Assembly (NCBI RefSeq): GCF_037975245.1
Contig: NC_092563.1
Location: 24,460,960 to 24,524,959 of the forward strand
Origin: Apostichopus japonicus
Taxonomy: Eukaryota > Echinodermata > Holothuroidea > Aspidochirotida > Stichopodidae
Direction of reading: 5' to 3'
Length of the DNA stretch: 64,000 bases
Part shown: positions 33,383-46,357 of the stretch, piece by piece
Layout of the letters: each line of letters opens with the position of its first letter
Position numbering within the stretch: the stretch's first letter is position 1
The notes under the pieces: generated by a model
What the model saw: the letters and a program-made list of their open reading frames with translations, nothing else
Told to the model about the DNA's origin: nothing
Databases searched by the model: none
Translations under genes and position numbers: made by a program

Positions 33383-36133
33383 CAGGGGCGTATCCAGGAT
33401 TTTTTAACCCTGGGGGGGGGGCGCGAATTACTATCTAAGCGGAGCGCCACCGCAGCGTACAAGATAATTTCTGGTTTTGATACCCCCAGATCACCGGAAA
33501 TGGCACTTCTCGGGCTTGAAATGACCAACCAGATGTTACACTTCTGCCTGAGAACCAAGAATTTCCCAATAGTTTTTTCATCCATAACCTTTTAGAAGAT
33601 GTCACCAGTCACACATCATGTTCGACCTCACCGCATCTCCTGTGGATCATTGCTTTTTGTAGGTGATTCTACGTCGCGGCCCACAATACCCATAAGCCTC
33701 ACTTTTCAAGGTTTTAAGCCCATTATTTGTTCAGAATTTGAAAATTCACAAATTCTCGTGAATAAATTCACTTCAAAACATACCCATAATGTTGCACAAA
33801 ATTTCTGGACAACCAATACAGGAAAACCTTCAACCCCTAACAGACCGGTAAAAATTGCATGGAGGGAATAATGATGAAGAATGGTGGTCAGGGAATTTTC
33901 GAAAATTCAGACACAGTTAATTTATTGGTGTACATCTATTAAAACCTCTTATAACGGCTACTAAAAAACTTCGTTGAAGGAAATAAAAAAATACCAGATA
34001 TTTCCGAAACCGAGCACTACACATATCTACAGTTGGAGGCTGTTCATCCCGGAGCGCCATTTTCATGCTCACTGATATGATGTGATATCTGCTGTTTGCT
34101 TTAAAAAATCGAATAGTTGAAAGGAGACTGAAATAAGTAACTATTATCTGTTTATTGTGTAATGTTCCACCCGGGTGTAACGATGAGCCTGGCGGGCTCC
34201 TGGCCCAAAGGGGCCCCTATCAGGAGGTCTAAGCAAGGGCGTCCTCAGAAATGTTTACAAGGGGGGGGGGGGGAGTCAGTAGGTCATAAAAGTGTAACAC
34301 ACTCCTTGATACTATCTAAGCGGAGCGCCACCATCGGTTGGCGCGGAGCGCACGACGATTTCTTTGCCAAAATATACTCCTAGATCGTCGGAAAAGACAC
34401 TTCCCGTTCACGTTGCATTTACACATCGGATATTTTGAGATCTCATGTCTTAGGATTTTGACTTTCAATAATTTCAGTAAGGCATTATGGGTCCGTATGC
34501 AATGAACATAACTAGAGAACTGTCGGTTGACGGGGGGGGGGGGGAATCATTGAAATGTCAAATGCTTAACTTTTTTTTTAATTTGTGATTTTCCAGGGGG
34601 AGTGGGCAAGTGCCCCCCTATACTGTATGGAGTAAAATGGAGACTACTGTACAAATACAGTAATCAAACCTTAGCATAAACCTAATTTCGTCTGAAACTT
34701 TGTCTCCATCTAAGCCTAATTTCCCGTGCTTTTTTACTTACCAGATACACCGAAGGCATCTTTATTCTTACCTTTTATATTATATTTATATGCAAGCCCT
34801 GCCTTCTTTTTCAAATGAACGCAGTTTCAAGTCTGTTGGGTGGTGGGTTATTGTTTTAGAATTTTTCAAAAAATCATATGTCCCGATGTTGTACTCAGTA
34901 CAACATTGGCTGGAATTGGGTTTTAAATAATATACTTCGTTTTCGATTATAATAATAAATAACATAACTAGCTCGACACAGACATTAATACCCAATGAGC
35001 CCATGATCATGATGTCCGTATTCCGTGTCACGTGAAAATATGTATATTGTCTTGTCAGTCTTTGCATGGGTTTTTCTTTCCCAGTAAAACGGGCCCCCCC
35101 TATCCAAAGAGGTAAACCCTTTTTCTGTGCTTCAGTATAGCGGGGCCCCCTTTTGGTCGGGGCCACCTGGTTAGTACGGTCTGAGCCCATAGGAGTTAGG
35201 CTACTTTGCCCCACATTCTTTTCATTTCGAAAGACGCACAGTTTCAAGTTCATTACACACTGAAGGCTTCGATTCTTTATCTGCCTTCAGTTAAGGGAAG
35301 ATCTTAGGATTTTCATCCCTATCGCTAGATATTGCTAGATATCCATACAGTACAGTGCCCTTGGGATTTCTTGGAATTTTTGAGGGCCTGATCTTGGGAA
35401 ATTGCAAAGTCGGAAGTGGTCACACTCTATGTAGGTCAGTTGCACGACCTCTAGACGTCACTAATATACCCGATCACTTGTTATCGATGAAGTGGTGTGT
35501 TGTCGGATTTTGTCAAGGTCTTGGTACTACGGGCGAAGGTCATTAATTAAGTTTCGTAACTCATCGGGAAGCGATAAGAGGGGTGGGCGTATGTTTGTGG
35601 GCGTGCGTTTTCATGCAGATGGGAACAATCTCAAGAAGTGATGAGTTCGTCATGTTCCCCGACGACTCGGTCGAGTTCGAGACCAGCCACAGTTGGTTTC
35701 ATAGCACAATTGTACAATTTAAGGCGTCCATACATACACACTCTTTATCATATATAGTACCGGTATATATATAGATATCTACATTAGTGAGAGAGGAAAA
35801 ATGGAAACGTCAAAAATGGAGTTGGTCGGTGTAAGCGGAAGGGTGAGGCGCACACCCCCTCCGTAATCCTCGATTCGTCACTGGCTACCCTGTGTATATA
35901 ATAGTGATGTAATTATGATTGTTCCTCTTCTCTTCCCGGTATCTTGGCGTTTATCTTCTACTCCCTCCTTTTCTCCTTTTTCTCTCTTTCTTCTTTTTCT
36001 TTTCCCTTCCTTCCTCTCCTTACTCCTCTTTTTTTCTCCCTCTTTTTTCCTTTTTCTCTTCTCTTTTTTCTCTCCTCTTTTTCTTACCCGGGGCGCGCGC
36101 CCCCAACGCCCCCCCCCCCTGGATACGCGCCTG
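33383..36133. mobile_element. GCGTATCCAGG-type DNA element, large composite copy
   Basis: Begins CAGGGGCGTATCCAGGATTT and ends CTGGATACGCGCCTG. 33383-34110 matches 28833-30040; a second internal GCGGAGCGCCACCATCGGTT module is at 34317, and TTCCCCGACGACTCGG at 35655 precedes a polypyrimidine tract (35955-36085). The stretch of about 34620-35640 has no counterpart in the other copy and may be nested DNA. Whether the two ends belong to one insertion is inferred. Confidence 0.6.
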
Positions 36134-37235
36134 ATGATGAATACGAATATGAAAATTAATATGATGAACGTTTGCAAGTGCCATGTATCAGTATAATAAT
36201 GAAATAATACAAGCGATTCAAATAAAGACTTAACTGGTTTAGCGGAAGCAGCAATAAAGCTGTTTACTTACATATTGTCAGAGCCATACACACGGCTCTG
36301 CATATTGTGTACGCGGACACCAACGGCACCAGCAACTTTCGTAACACTACTGTACCACCGGCCGATATTTGCATATTCTAGTACTATTGACAACTAGCTG
36401 ATCGTCTGCTAAAGCTACATTAGCTGTTCACGGCAGAACTAAACCAAAATGTTACTTGTGTACTATCCTCGTTTAAACACCGACGTAACGTTCGAGACAC
36501 AGAACAGCAATACACCACTAGATGAATCTGGTTTAACGGTTTCGAATAATATGATTACAAGATTACACATTTGGTTTAGGCTAGGCACGTTGTGATAGTA
36601 CGTGTGGCGTTTGATATAGGAATCGATTAGCCTATGCTAGGTCAGGCACGTTAGGCTTTATCATTTTCAGGCTACTTTTGCTGGCGGTAGTAGGCCTAGG
36701 CCCACTTACTGCTTCCTATGCCCCTTTTCGCAGTATGGTTGAGGTCACCGAAGTTAGCTTAGTTAATTGGAGAGCCTGGTCTAACATGTCATTAAGCTAG
36801 GCCCAAATATTTTGTAAAAATTGTTGAAGGCATGACGACATGCATAGATCATATATGTTATACTTTTTACACACACAAAGGTGAAGCCAGTACAGGAGTG
36901 TGTCATCACAGGTACATTTTTGAGAGTATGATTTATTGCATTTCGTTATATACACTTGATGATGAAACAAACTTGCGCATATATGCGTGGATATTGCCTA
37001 TTGGTTTAGCCTGACAGATCGTTTGGTGAAGCTGCTGAAAATCAATAGATTGGGACCGAATGATTTTTTTTGGTAATACAGATGCAAAACCATAACAGTA
37101 GGGTGAAACAAGAAATCAGGTATGATTTAGCTTTAGGCTAATGCTTACCATAACTAAATGTATACTGTTACAGTGTAATTCCCCCGAATATACAATATGC
37201 ATTAGTAGGCGTGCATTAGTAGGCGTGCAACTACC
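36134..37235. other. Intergenic, no gene recognised
   Basis: No supported gene. A GCATTAGTAGGCGT repeat occurs twice side by side near 37200. Confidence 0.45.
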
Positions 37236-37239
37236 AATC

Positions 37240-38895
37240 ACTTAGAGAACTTCTTCAACCGTAGGGATAGGGTGCCTCTCCCGGATGATCGCGTCATTGG
37301 CTAGTCTCATGTCCAAACACAATAGAATATCGCCCCCAGATTTAGGAACTATAATTACCCGGCTTACCCAAAGTGTCAGGCCTTTAAATTTACTTCTTCG
37401 ATGATATCTTGTTTCATTAGTTCCTTCAACGTGTCCTTAACTTTTGGGTGGAGGCTGAATGGAATTCTGCGTACGCTTTGTGCTGCCGGTTTCACGGACT
37501 GATTAATGTGGATTTTTGCTTGATATCCTTTTGTTTGCCGAATCCTTCAAAACATTGCCGGTATTGCCCAGGGATATACTGTGATCTCTTTATTTGGTTA
37601 ATGTCAAGTCCGATTTTAAGCACATTCAACTCGATTGCGCTCTCTTTCCCTAATAGAGGGCAACCTTCTCCATCGATAAAATAGAATGTTGCTTCGGTTT
37701 TAGCCTCACGGATCTTTGCTGTCGTTGCAAATTTTCCTAGCACTTTAAGCAGTTTTCCGCCTCCATATGGATACAAAGTCTCATCTATTTTTGTCAACTC
37801 GCAAGTTATCCGTTGTTTCTTTAAATTGTCCCATGTATTTTTGTCGATGATGTTGCATGACGCGCCTGAATCGATCAGCATCTCGACATTGACTCCCCCT
37901 ATTTTTACATCTACTGTTACGCCTGACTTATGGGAACTGGTCACTGCGAAGGCAAAGTCATTTGCCAAGTCAACTAGATTGACTTCATCATCATCTTTTC
38001 TGTTTCGGTTTTGTCTTTCCCCTTTTTGCTTCCCCTTTTGATAATGTCCTGGTTTGGTTTTGCACATCTTCGCGAAATGCCCTATTCAGTGACACTCTGT
38101 GCAGACTTTATCTTTTGCGGGACAGTTTAAATCGGGTGAAGAATGTCCTTCTCTACTGCAGCGATAACAACCATTGTCTTTATTATTAGCTTTTCCCTTT
38201 TTATTTTTATTCCAGTGTGCCCCTTTAAGGCTGGGCCTCACCAGATCTGACCTTTGGCCTACACAATTTACCGATTCTGACTTTTCAGTGATCAAGTTTG
38301 ACCCATGGATATTATCTAACTCCATTGTTTTCATCTGTGCATCAACGGTTTCCACTACGCGAGTAATTTCTTGTAAATTATCTTATTTTAGCCCTGTCCC
38401 TTAGTCAACAATTTACGCCATAGAGCTGATGAATTACATTTGTCAATCACATGATCATGAACGTGCTCCTTCAATTCTTGGCCAAACTCGTAATTTACCG
38501 CTTGTCGCGTTAATCGCGCTAGGAATTGGTTAACGGTTTCAGATTCCTCCTGTCTCATTTGGCGGAATATGTGCCGTTCATAAGGACACGTTGACCGTTG
38601 GTGTGAAATAGTCATCTAATGTTTTCATAGTAAGCTCGTACTTACTTTGCGTTGTCGTCGTATCTGTACTACTAGTACAAGGTTGTAGTGTTGGCAACGT
38701 TTTAAATAGATCCTGTACATCCATGCCCGCCGTGTGTAGTAGTAATGCAGTTTTCTGTACGTCGTCGGTTATCCCCCTACTTGTTATGTAAAAGGTGAAT
38801 GCTCTTTTCCAACGTTTCCATCGAGGAGACATACTTGCAAAGTCGCCCGTCATTTTAAACGGTGCCACCGTATCCACGTCCAGTGCTACTGCCAT
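37240..38895 (-). pseudogene. Ty3/gypsy retrotransposon gag-protease-RT remnant (K02A2.6-like)
   Basis: The minus strand gives a decayed Gag-Pol. Gag starts MAVALDVDTVAPFKMTGDFA at 38895 and continues after a frameshift near 38600 (RQMRQEESETVNQFLARL). Next come two zinc knuckles: CYRCSREGH at about 38170 and CTECH-stop-IGHFAKMC at about 38085, where an in-frame TGA replaces one residue. The aspartic protease active site is MLIDSGASCNIID (about 37880). RT begins RRIPFSLHPKVKDTLKELMK (about 37460), meets a stop near 37390, continues as IIVPKSGGDILLCLDMRLAN, and breaks off at about 37245. RNase H and integrase are absent. A sequence resembling a primer-binding site (ATGGCGACGAAATCAAG) lies just before the gag start at about 38912-38928. 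The copy is inactive. Confidence 0.88.
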
Positions 38896-38929
38896 GATGA
38901 TAGGTGATGTTTTTACTTGATTTCGTCGC

Positions 38930-39470
38930 CATATGTAACGTTTGAAGTTTACGTATATGTCTTATTTACGTAGATATAAACAGAGCGGATCTTTCCGGTC
39001 AAATTCCAGGCAGGAAATTATGCCATAGACTAGTTACTATATATGCAGGCCTAGACATCATGCCATGCACATGTATACTGTATGGTATACAGCTCCCTTA
39101 CACAGCGTCTGTGAAAATGTTTTAGGTTATTAATACACTAGCTGTGAATGTAGGAAATCAGCATAAAGTAAAACGAGTGCCTAGACTGAAATTGTGAGCA
39201 TAACAATACTGCACTTTTCAACTGATTTTATTGCATGAGTTCCTTAAATGACTGATGTAGATAATATTACGAAAAGATCTTGATGATACAAGAACAAGCC
39301 CCTAAAAGGCCTAGTACTTGCTCACAGCTTTTATGAGCCTGTGTCGTAAGTTACCATTAACAGTTTCCCGTACCCAATGAAATTTTACTCAGCATTTCCC
39401 CTTCTTCCCCAACCACTATATCAAGTTGCCAATCTGGCCAGTTCCGACCCCTTACCCATTATTAAAATTT
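38930..39470. other. Possible LTR remnant, otherwise unassigned
   Basis: Sequence 5' of the gag remnant begins TGTAACG on the plus strand (38935), which read from the minus strand gives an LTR-like CGTTACA end. The opposite LTR edge was not found. Confidence 0.35.
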
Positions 39471-39581
39471 AAAATAAAAAATTAGGTTATAAAAGCATTG
39501 TCTTGTGGAGTTAGGTCAACTTAAAAGTGCCAAACTATTCAATTTTGAAGACAATGCTTTTGTAGCCTAATTTTTTATTTT
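39471..39581. repeat. Long hairpin (34-bp arms)
   Basis: 39471-39504 and 39548-39581 are inverted copies (AAAATAAAAAATTAGG...GCATTGTCTT) differing at two positions, both T against C, separated by 43 nt. Transcribed, it would fold into a near-continuous 34-bp stem. Confidence 0.9.
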
Positions 39582-39865
39582 CTATCCATATGGGATAGAA
39601 TCTATAGTAGGTAGTAGAATGTTTAATTGCTGAGATATCAGACCTCACAAATCAAGAACATGCCATAGTGGGGACTAACTGCGGAATTTCAAAGTGTGAT
39701 ATATCAGCCAATTTTGAAGCAATGCAATGAAAGTGGTAATTTTTTAGGAGGGTCCAGCAATAGCCATCCGTGATTTGACACAGAATGATCCAAATTATAT
39801 TTTTTAGCAAATGATTCCTAGTTTTATTCCTGTGGCCGCCACCTTTAAGTATTCTACGCAAAAGC

Positions 39866-40090
39866 CAATTTTAGCAACAGAGAATTGGCCTTGGATCTCT
39901 AAAACTTCAACCACACAAAGAAAATGAACACAAACCCCAAACTTAACACTTTTATGAGTGGGACTCTGAGCAAGTATCATATTTTAGCCAATTTTAGCCA
40001 CAGAGAATTGGCCTTGGATCTCCTAAAATTTCATCCACACAAAGACAATGTACACAAACCCCCAAATTAACACTTTTATGGTTTGGACTC
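39866..40090. repeat. Tandem duplication of about 130 bp
   Basis: AGAGAATTGGCCTTGGATCT followed by CACACAAAG and TTAACACTTTTATG occurs at about 39878 and again at about 40005 with few changes. Confidence 0.85.
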
Positions 40091-41880
40091 AATCATTTCA
40101 GCAAAATGTGCTTTATTCCAACACTTATAGAAGTAAGTGCCTTGTATGTCAATTGTTACTAGATATTATGTTCAAATATGCTTTTCATAATGTTTTTTTT
40201 AAACTTGCAGTTTGATCATTCTACATGGTGCTGCTTGTGTTGCATTTGGGCACTACATAATTTAGCAATCTGTCTGTATCCTGTATTGGGTGAATTTACA
40301 GAGGGAGTGAATGATAAATACATAGAACACAGCAGGAGGCAAGCAATGCAAATAAACTACCAATAGGAACAATTGGCTTGATAAACCCAGTACATCCCAG
40401 CTACAAATTATCAAAATTAGCAAAATGAATATTTTGATTGACTTTAAATTATTCATTAATAATGCCATCCTGATTTGACCCCTAAGTCAGACCCTCAATC
40501 CTTGAAATGGTTTGCAGTTGATATAGTACAAAGAAATGGTCATTTTGTGTCGGGAACGAAGCTATACTTTCATATGGTCTATACTTTCCTTTTCTTTGTT
40601 AGAAGAGAAAAGCAATACTGCCACCAACTTTCTTTGGCTTTTCTGTCAATGACATCATCTGAATATTTCTATGTGCCACTTGGTTGAACTCTTATAAGAG
40701 TTCTGGATATCATTTCCAGCCTGTGAACCTAATTTTTCCACTCATAGGTCTACTTCACAATCTGTAATCTAATTCAGTGGAAGTGTCATAGTAAATGGGG
40801 GGGGGGGGAGGGGGGGTTTCTTAAAAATGATAATCAAATGTGTCAGGAAGTGGAGCAAATTGTTTGGTAATGTATCTGGAAGGTAAGCAATGTGAGGACC
40901 CTTGAACTCTTAAATGGTAGTTGATCCCCGCCCCCTCCTTTTGGGGCAAAAAGTGATACAGAGAAAATAAAAAACCTTCATGGTAGTCCCAGCCATTTAG
41001 CATTGCACAACCTAAAAGCCAAATCTTGTTATGGAAGGATGCTGGCAGTTGTATATGTATGTGTATGTAAACCTCTTTCCCCTATCCACCTCCAGACACT
41101 CCTTAGGCCTTTTTGCCATCAACCACCTACCCCTCTCTCCTTTTAAGTTTCTGCCTTTCATCTCTTGTCTTTCAAATAAAGTTGACTCATACATAAGTGA
41201 AAAGAAAACTTCAGACAATGTGACAACCATCCCCCACCCCCCCCCTCCTTCCCTGCAATAATTTCCTCTTTCTAAAGAACACACTCTCCAAGCATGTTTA
41301 CTATTCTTGGCTATTCTCACTGAAGGACAACCATCCTTGGGATCAAACAGGGAAACAACTATCATATTCTCTATTTCTCCCACACTATATATTTACAGCT
41401 AGAGCTTCATGCATTCAACACAGCTTATCCTAACTGAATGTAAAGGCGCCTTATTTTGTGGAAAAGGAAATACATATGTCATGTTTGTAGGGGGACTCCT
41501 GCTGCAACCTTGTAGGTAAGGTAGTATGGGGATTGTCGGTATGAACGTGAGAATTTGTGGAAATGTTTCTTCTTCTTCTACTACTACAGTGTGATGCATT
41601 CAACTGCTCAAAGGGTATGAAATTAAAAACCATAAAACTTACTACTTAGCATCCAAGAGGTTCATCATCCATGGAAAACCATAGGCCTCACTAAAAGTGA
41701 ACTTGAGCATTGTGTGGTCTTTAATATTATAGATTGTGGACAGATAACACATGACAATGGTCTTAGAGTCATTCATGCAAATATTCCCAGGCGCTCATTT
41801 TATTATCTAATGATTGCAGAGATAATGGCATGATACTTTGGTGTGAAGCTCCTGCCTTCTGTTTAACAGGCAAGCGTAAT
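40091..41880. other. Intergenic, no gene recognised
   Basis: No supported feature except G-runs at about 40798-40817. Open frames such as 41012-41383 lack recognisable motifs. Confidence 0.45.
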
Positions 41881-41885
41881 TGTAT

Positions 41886-41912
41886 AATATATATATATAT
41901 ATATATATATAT
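41886..41912. repeat. (TA)n microsatellite
   Basis: A short uninterrupted TA array. Confidence 0.93.
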
Positions 41913-43156
41913 GCTTATTTCCTTATGCAAGGTTGGTCCAAATATTGTCAAAGGTCAAAATACAAAAACCATGGATTGGTGAAAAGATCTTGTGACTTGT
42001 GTGTGTGTTTAATGTCTGGTGGGATCAAACTATTTTTTTTTTTAAACAAAACCAGGTCCTAGATTGAATGGAAGTCAAGCACGATTTGGTAAGAAAATTG
42101 CTGGTGTAGTTCTTAGTAAAATGAAATGTATTTAAATTGTTTTGGTGGGAGGATAGAAGAAGTCTATTTTAGGGATAGTTTCTGTGATACCACGCAGTGG
42201 GTGCTCATACTTTATTTAACTTTTCTATCATTCCACCTAAATAGTTATAAAACTGGAAAGTGTTATCTAAGCAGACTAATTCAATAGCTAGAATAAGCAT
42301 GCAGATAATTGAATGTCATTGAAATACTGGGCATAATGCAGTGTTTACATTTTGCCTAGCAATTTTTCTCATATTTTATTTTTTCATAAAATTAAAAATT
42401 ACTTAAAGCACTATGGTTTTGTGTGCATAAACTGCTATGTAGCTTTGGATTTGTGTCACAATTCGGTTTGACATTGCAATTCTGGATAAATTATTCTACT
42501 CGGTGCATGCCCTCCCACAAACACCATCTTCAGTCAGTACATTGAGCGAATATTTTCAGAGATTTTCAACACTTTTTTCTGAATTTGGCGACTTTGCTCG
42601 TTATTTTTAATTTAGGTGAGTAATAGTGACAGATTCTGTGTAGAATGCCAAGTCAAGCTTAAAATAACCTGGTGTGATCACGGAGGTAGTTTTCAACTCT
42701 AAATAGTTCCAGATTTCTTGAACTTTTGAAAAGCCTTTCTTAATTGTTTGTTCATTTGTCGTCTCACAGAGTGGTTTTCATTGTCAATATTAGTGTAAAT
42801 AATTAATGAAAAATGGTGTTATCTTTCAAGGTTTCAGTCAAAGATTTTGAACTGTACAACTTCACACTCCAGACTCCCACACTATTGTTTACACTTCCAT
42901 TGTCCATTGTCCGCAATGGGGTAGCTATTGTGACAGAGGTGTAACAGGTGAATATTGTGAGAAAAAGAGATAAATTCAGCTTGTATTATACTGGGACTAC
43001 AAATCCACTGTAGGTGAACATGGCCTTATTTTTGGAGTACATTTTACATAAAGAGAAAGGGTTAAAAAGTTGGAGGTTGGGGGTATAAGAAGAGGGATAG
43101 ACATGAGGGGAGGATAAGGGTTGATGAGAGAGTTGGTCTTTGTTTATGAGGTGTGA
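41913..43156. other. Intergenic, no gene recognised
   Basis: AT-rich DNA, nothing supported. Confidence 0.45.
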
Positions 43157-43650
43157 CAAGTTCCATAGACTTGCCCCAAGTCTCTCGCGATTTTCTCTCC
43201 CACTGCAGCTAATAGGATTTATATGATTCTCCCCTCCTCTTCCACTGTCCACTCTCTTTATAATGACACCCTCTCAAGGCTTCTCCGACTGCACCGCCAC
43301 CAAGCACGACAATTTCTCACGTTCCATATCGACCAACACGCACAGCGAGCGTATATGATACGAGCGGGCTTTTATTCTACACTCATACTATACGCCCCAG
43401 GCAGCTCGATCAAACAGTACCGCTTCAGTAACAGTACGTTACGTCAACTTACGTGCGTGTGTATGTAGAAAGCACACGAACCATTTGAAACAAGTACGTG
43501 TGAGCTGAGGGCGTGTTGCAAGGAACAGTAGAAGTAGGCTGATTATAGCGGTACAATGTTATGGAGTCACTGAGAGAAGGATCGGAACAGGCATTAGATG
43601 AGAGGTGGAAGAGAGAATCACGTGAGAGACTTCGGGCAAGTCTACAAGTT
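43157..43650. mobile_element. Candidate MITE with about 40-bp terminal inverted repeats
   Basis: The left arm AGACTTGCCCCAAGTCTCTC (43167-43186) with flanks is mirrored on the right as GAGAGACTTCGGGCAAGTCT (43624-43643); similarity extends about 10 bases on both sides (CAAGTTCC, GAGAGAA). The interior is about 410 bp and unrecognised. No target duplication was found. Confidence 0.6.
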
Positions 43651-46357
43651 CCATTACTATGTGTTCACTCTTGTAATAGTGCTATTGTAAGCACATCAAA
43701 GACTTTTAGGGAGGAATGGAAAATTTGGTGGTAAGGGAGGGGGGGGCGAGGGGTTGGGATGTATGAAGGTGTGTCTCCAAACCATGTAGCGTCCACCTAC
43801 ATTTCGTCTTGAGGTGTTTGATAACTTTAAAGCTGCACAAGATAATTTTTATCCAACAATTTCTTGTAAAACTGTTACTTTTTTTATTTCTGTGGGTACC
43901 TTTGTTTGTGTAGGAAACATCATAAATAATTAGTTATCCCAGAAACAGTGATGTAACCAGGAAGATCCTAAAACATTGCACAGAGTTTGGACAATTTCTG
44001 AAATAAGAATTGGGTAAAATACCATTAGATGGACCCAAAGTCATGTACACAGTACCACCGCCTCCCTTCACATGTAACAGGCCCTCCGAAATGAATAGTT
44101 GGTTCTCATCAATCTATTTTTGTCTTGCAGATAATTTCTTAATTAGTGACCAAATTATGGAATAGTTTAGTGATCTAGTTTGTATAGCAGTTTCTATGGC
44201 TGTGCATTTTCTATAATTTAATAAAAAACACTTAGATTCTTGTGGAAACAATTGCTAAACAATTTTCAACTTCTATAGCAATTTGAATGTTTTGCTTACC
44301 AGCATTTTGGGATGGGAGACTGATGAATTATTCCCTTTACACATGCAAACCTTAATTATAAGATAAATCCAATCAAATAAAAGGATTGCTTCAAAGTAGT
44401 TACTATTGCAGTTTGAAACTGCACAGGCCAAATTGATCATTTGAAAATATCTATTGTGGCAATTTACTCCAGACCAAATCTAAATATTTGATGTCTGGCA
44501 ATTCCCTTTTGTTCTACCCATGAGTGGGCTGGCTGCCTTGCATTTGAATAAACTTAATTGTTCTTGGTAAACATGTTGGAAAATGAGCATCGCCCTGCCT
44601 GGAATTTATGAGGGCAGGATGTTTATGGGAATGTGAGAAAACATGGTAACAAGAAAGAAAACAAATGGGGGTTAAATTAATTCATGATGACTGTCAAGTT
44701 GACTTTCAAGTTGATCAATCAGTAAGGACAAGAAACTTAAAGGAATAACGAAGGCAGGGATCAAAGACAATTTATATGATACAGTACTAACCTCTAAACT
44801 CTCTAATTTTCGCTCTCTGTGTTTCTGAATACGCTCACTCTGAAAATTGGCTCCTTACTTCTCAGCACAATACACAGTTAGCAGCCATTGATTATGCAAT
44901 AGGTTAGAAATTCCATATTGATGTTAATATCAATTGCTTTTGATCCATGCCTTCATAATTCCTTTATATAGTATAGTATATATATAGTATTTGTAGGTGT
45001 GTCATAAACAGATTTCAAGCAATATCCATGAGTTTTATCAAATCTTATGTATTGAACCTGCCAAAAGTTGAGACCAAAGTTGTCTTTATTGATATATATC
45101 GTGACCCGTTGAGATGTTTTTACAGCCTGTAGTGTTGACTCACTCATGAGTTTCTTAGTTTAGCAGAAATATATACCTATATACCAGTTGTCTGAAGATC
45201 GCTATAACGCGTGAAACTCCGAGTAACAACTACTAGTGTTCCACTAGTCTCATCTAGTATCAACATATACCTATATATATATATATACATATATAGCACT
45301 GGCTTTTTATAACAAGATGAAACACACCTATTGACTGTTATGTTCTGTATCAAATTGAACAATTGCAAACCATGTTCAAGTAATCTATTTTTAAACCAGG
45401 TTATATTTAAACTGCTATTTGTATTAGATTTTGCAGATTGTAAAGAAATCTTTCTATTTATGAAGTCAAAATAATTCTAATTGTGAGCTTAAAAAAAAAA
45501 AAGTTTCAAATTAACATATAGGCCATTATTCAATTAGCATAGATAGACATGGCAAGGAATTTGAAAAATGATATAGTAGTAACCGTATTGTTGAAATGTA
45601 TGTTATGTAGGTGAAATGTAGGCCCTCTGTTCTATGCTTCCATGTAACCTCACAGTCATTGTAATTGGGTAATTCAAACCTTCACCTGTTTATTATACAA
45701 CTCTTGTCTCTTGTTTTTCTGTTTTCTATAACTAAATCAACATCACCTTGTTTTTACAGATACAAATATTAACTCACTATGGTGTTCCTGATAAATACGT
45801 ATAGCCTTTCTGCACTTATTTTTTTTTAACCTTATATCCTTTGTTAGGTTTCTTCTCACCTATAGAACATCTGCATTACCTTGTAATGTGACAGGTTACA
45901 ATCTACAACAAAAGCAACTACCTTGCAACACTGTCATTCTAAACTAAGGGAGATCTCAGGCAAGCTATTGTGTTAGTTCTCATATGCATTTATCTGGCCT
46001 TACTTTAATACAGGTCAAGTGTAAGAAACAGATATCATATTTCAAATGTAGCATATAATTTTAAATCATGAACTTATGCAATACCAATGAGTTGCAACAT
46101 AGAAAACACCTGGTACTGTTGTGAGGACTTTTCCTTCAAAATAAAATTCTTTTATATGCAGGTGGCATTCTACAGGTTATTCTATACAAGGCACTGCCTA
46201 GTGTATTTCCTCTTCAATATTAAATGGACATAAGTTATATGCTTTTGGTGACATACACAGGATCATGGACAAAGAAATACAAGAAACCTAAAATAATTCT
46301 TTTTTTCCCCCTTTGAATTAGTAGCCTGGTTGAGGTCTGTGCAATAAACCACAAAAG
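43651..46357. other. Intergenic, no gene recognised
   Basis: AT-rich DNA with a short TA run near 45273-45288. No supported gene or named repeat. Confidence 0.45.
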
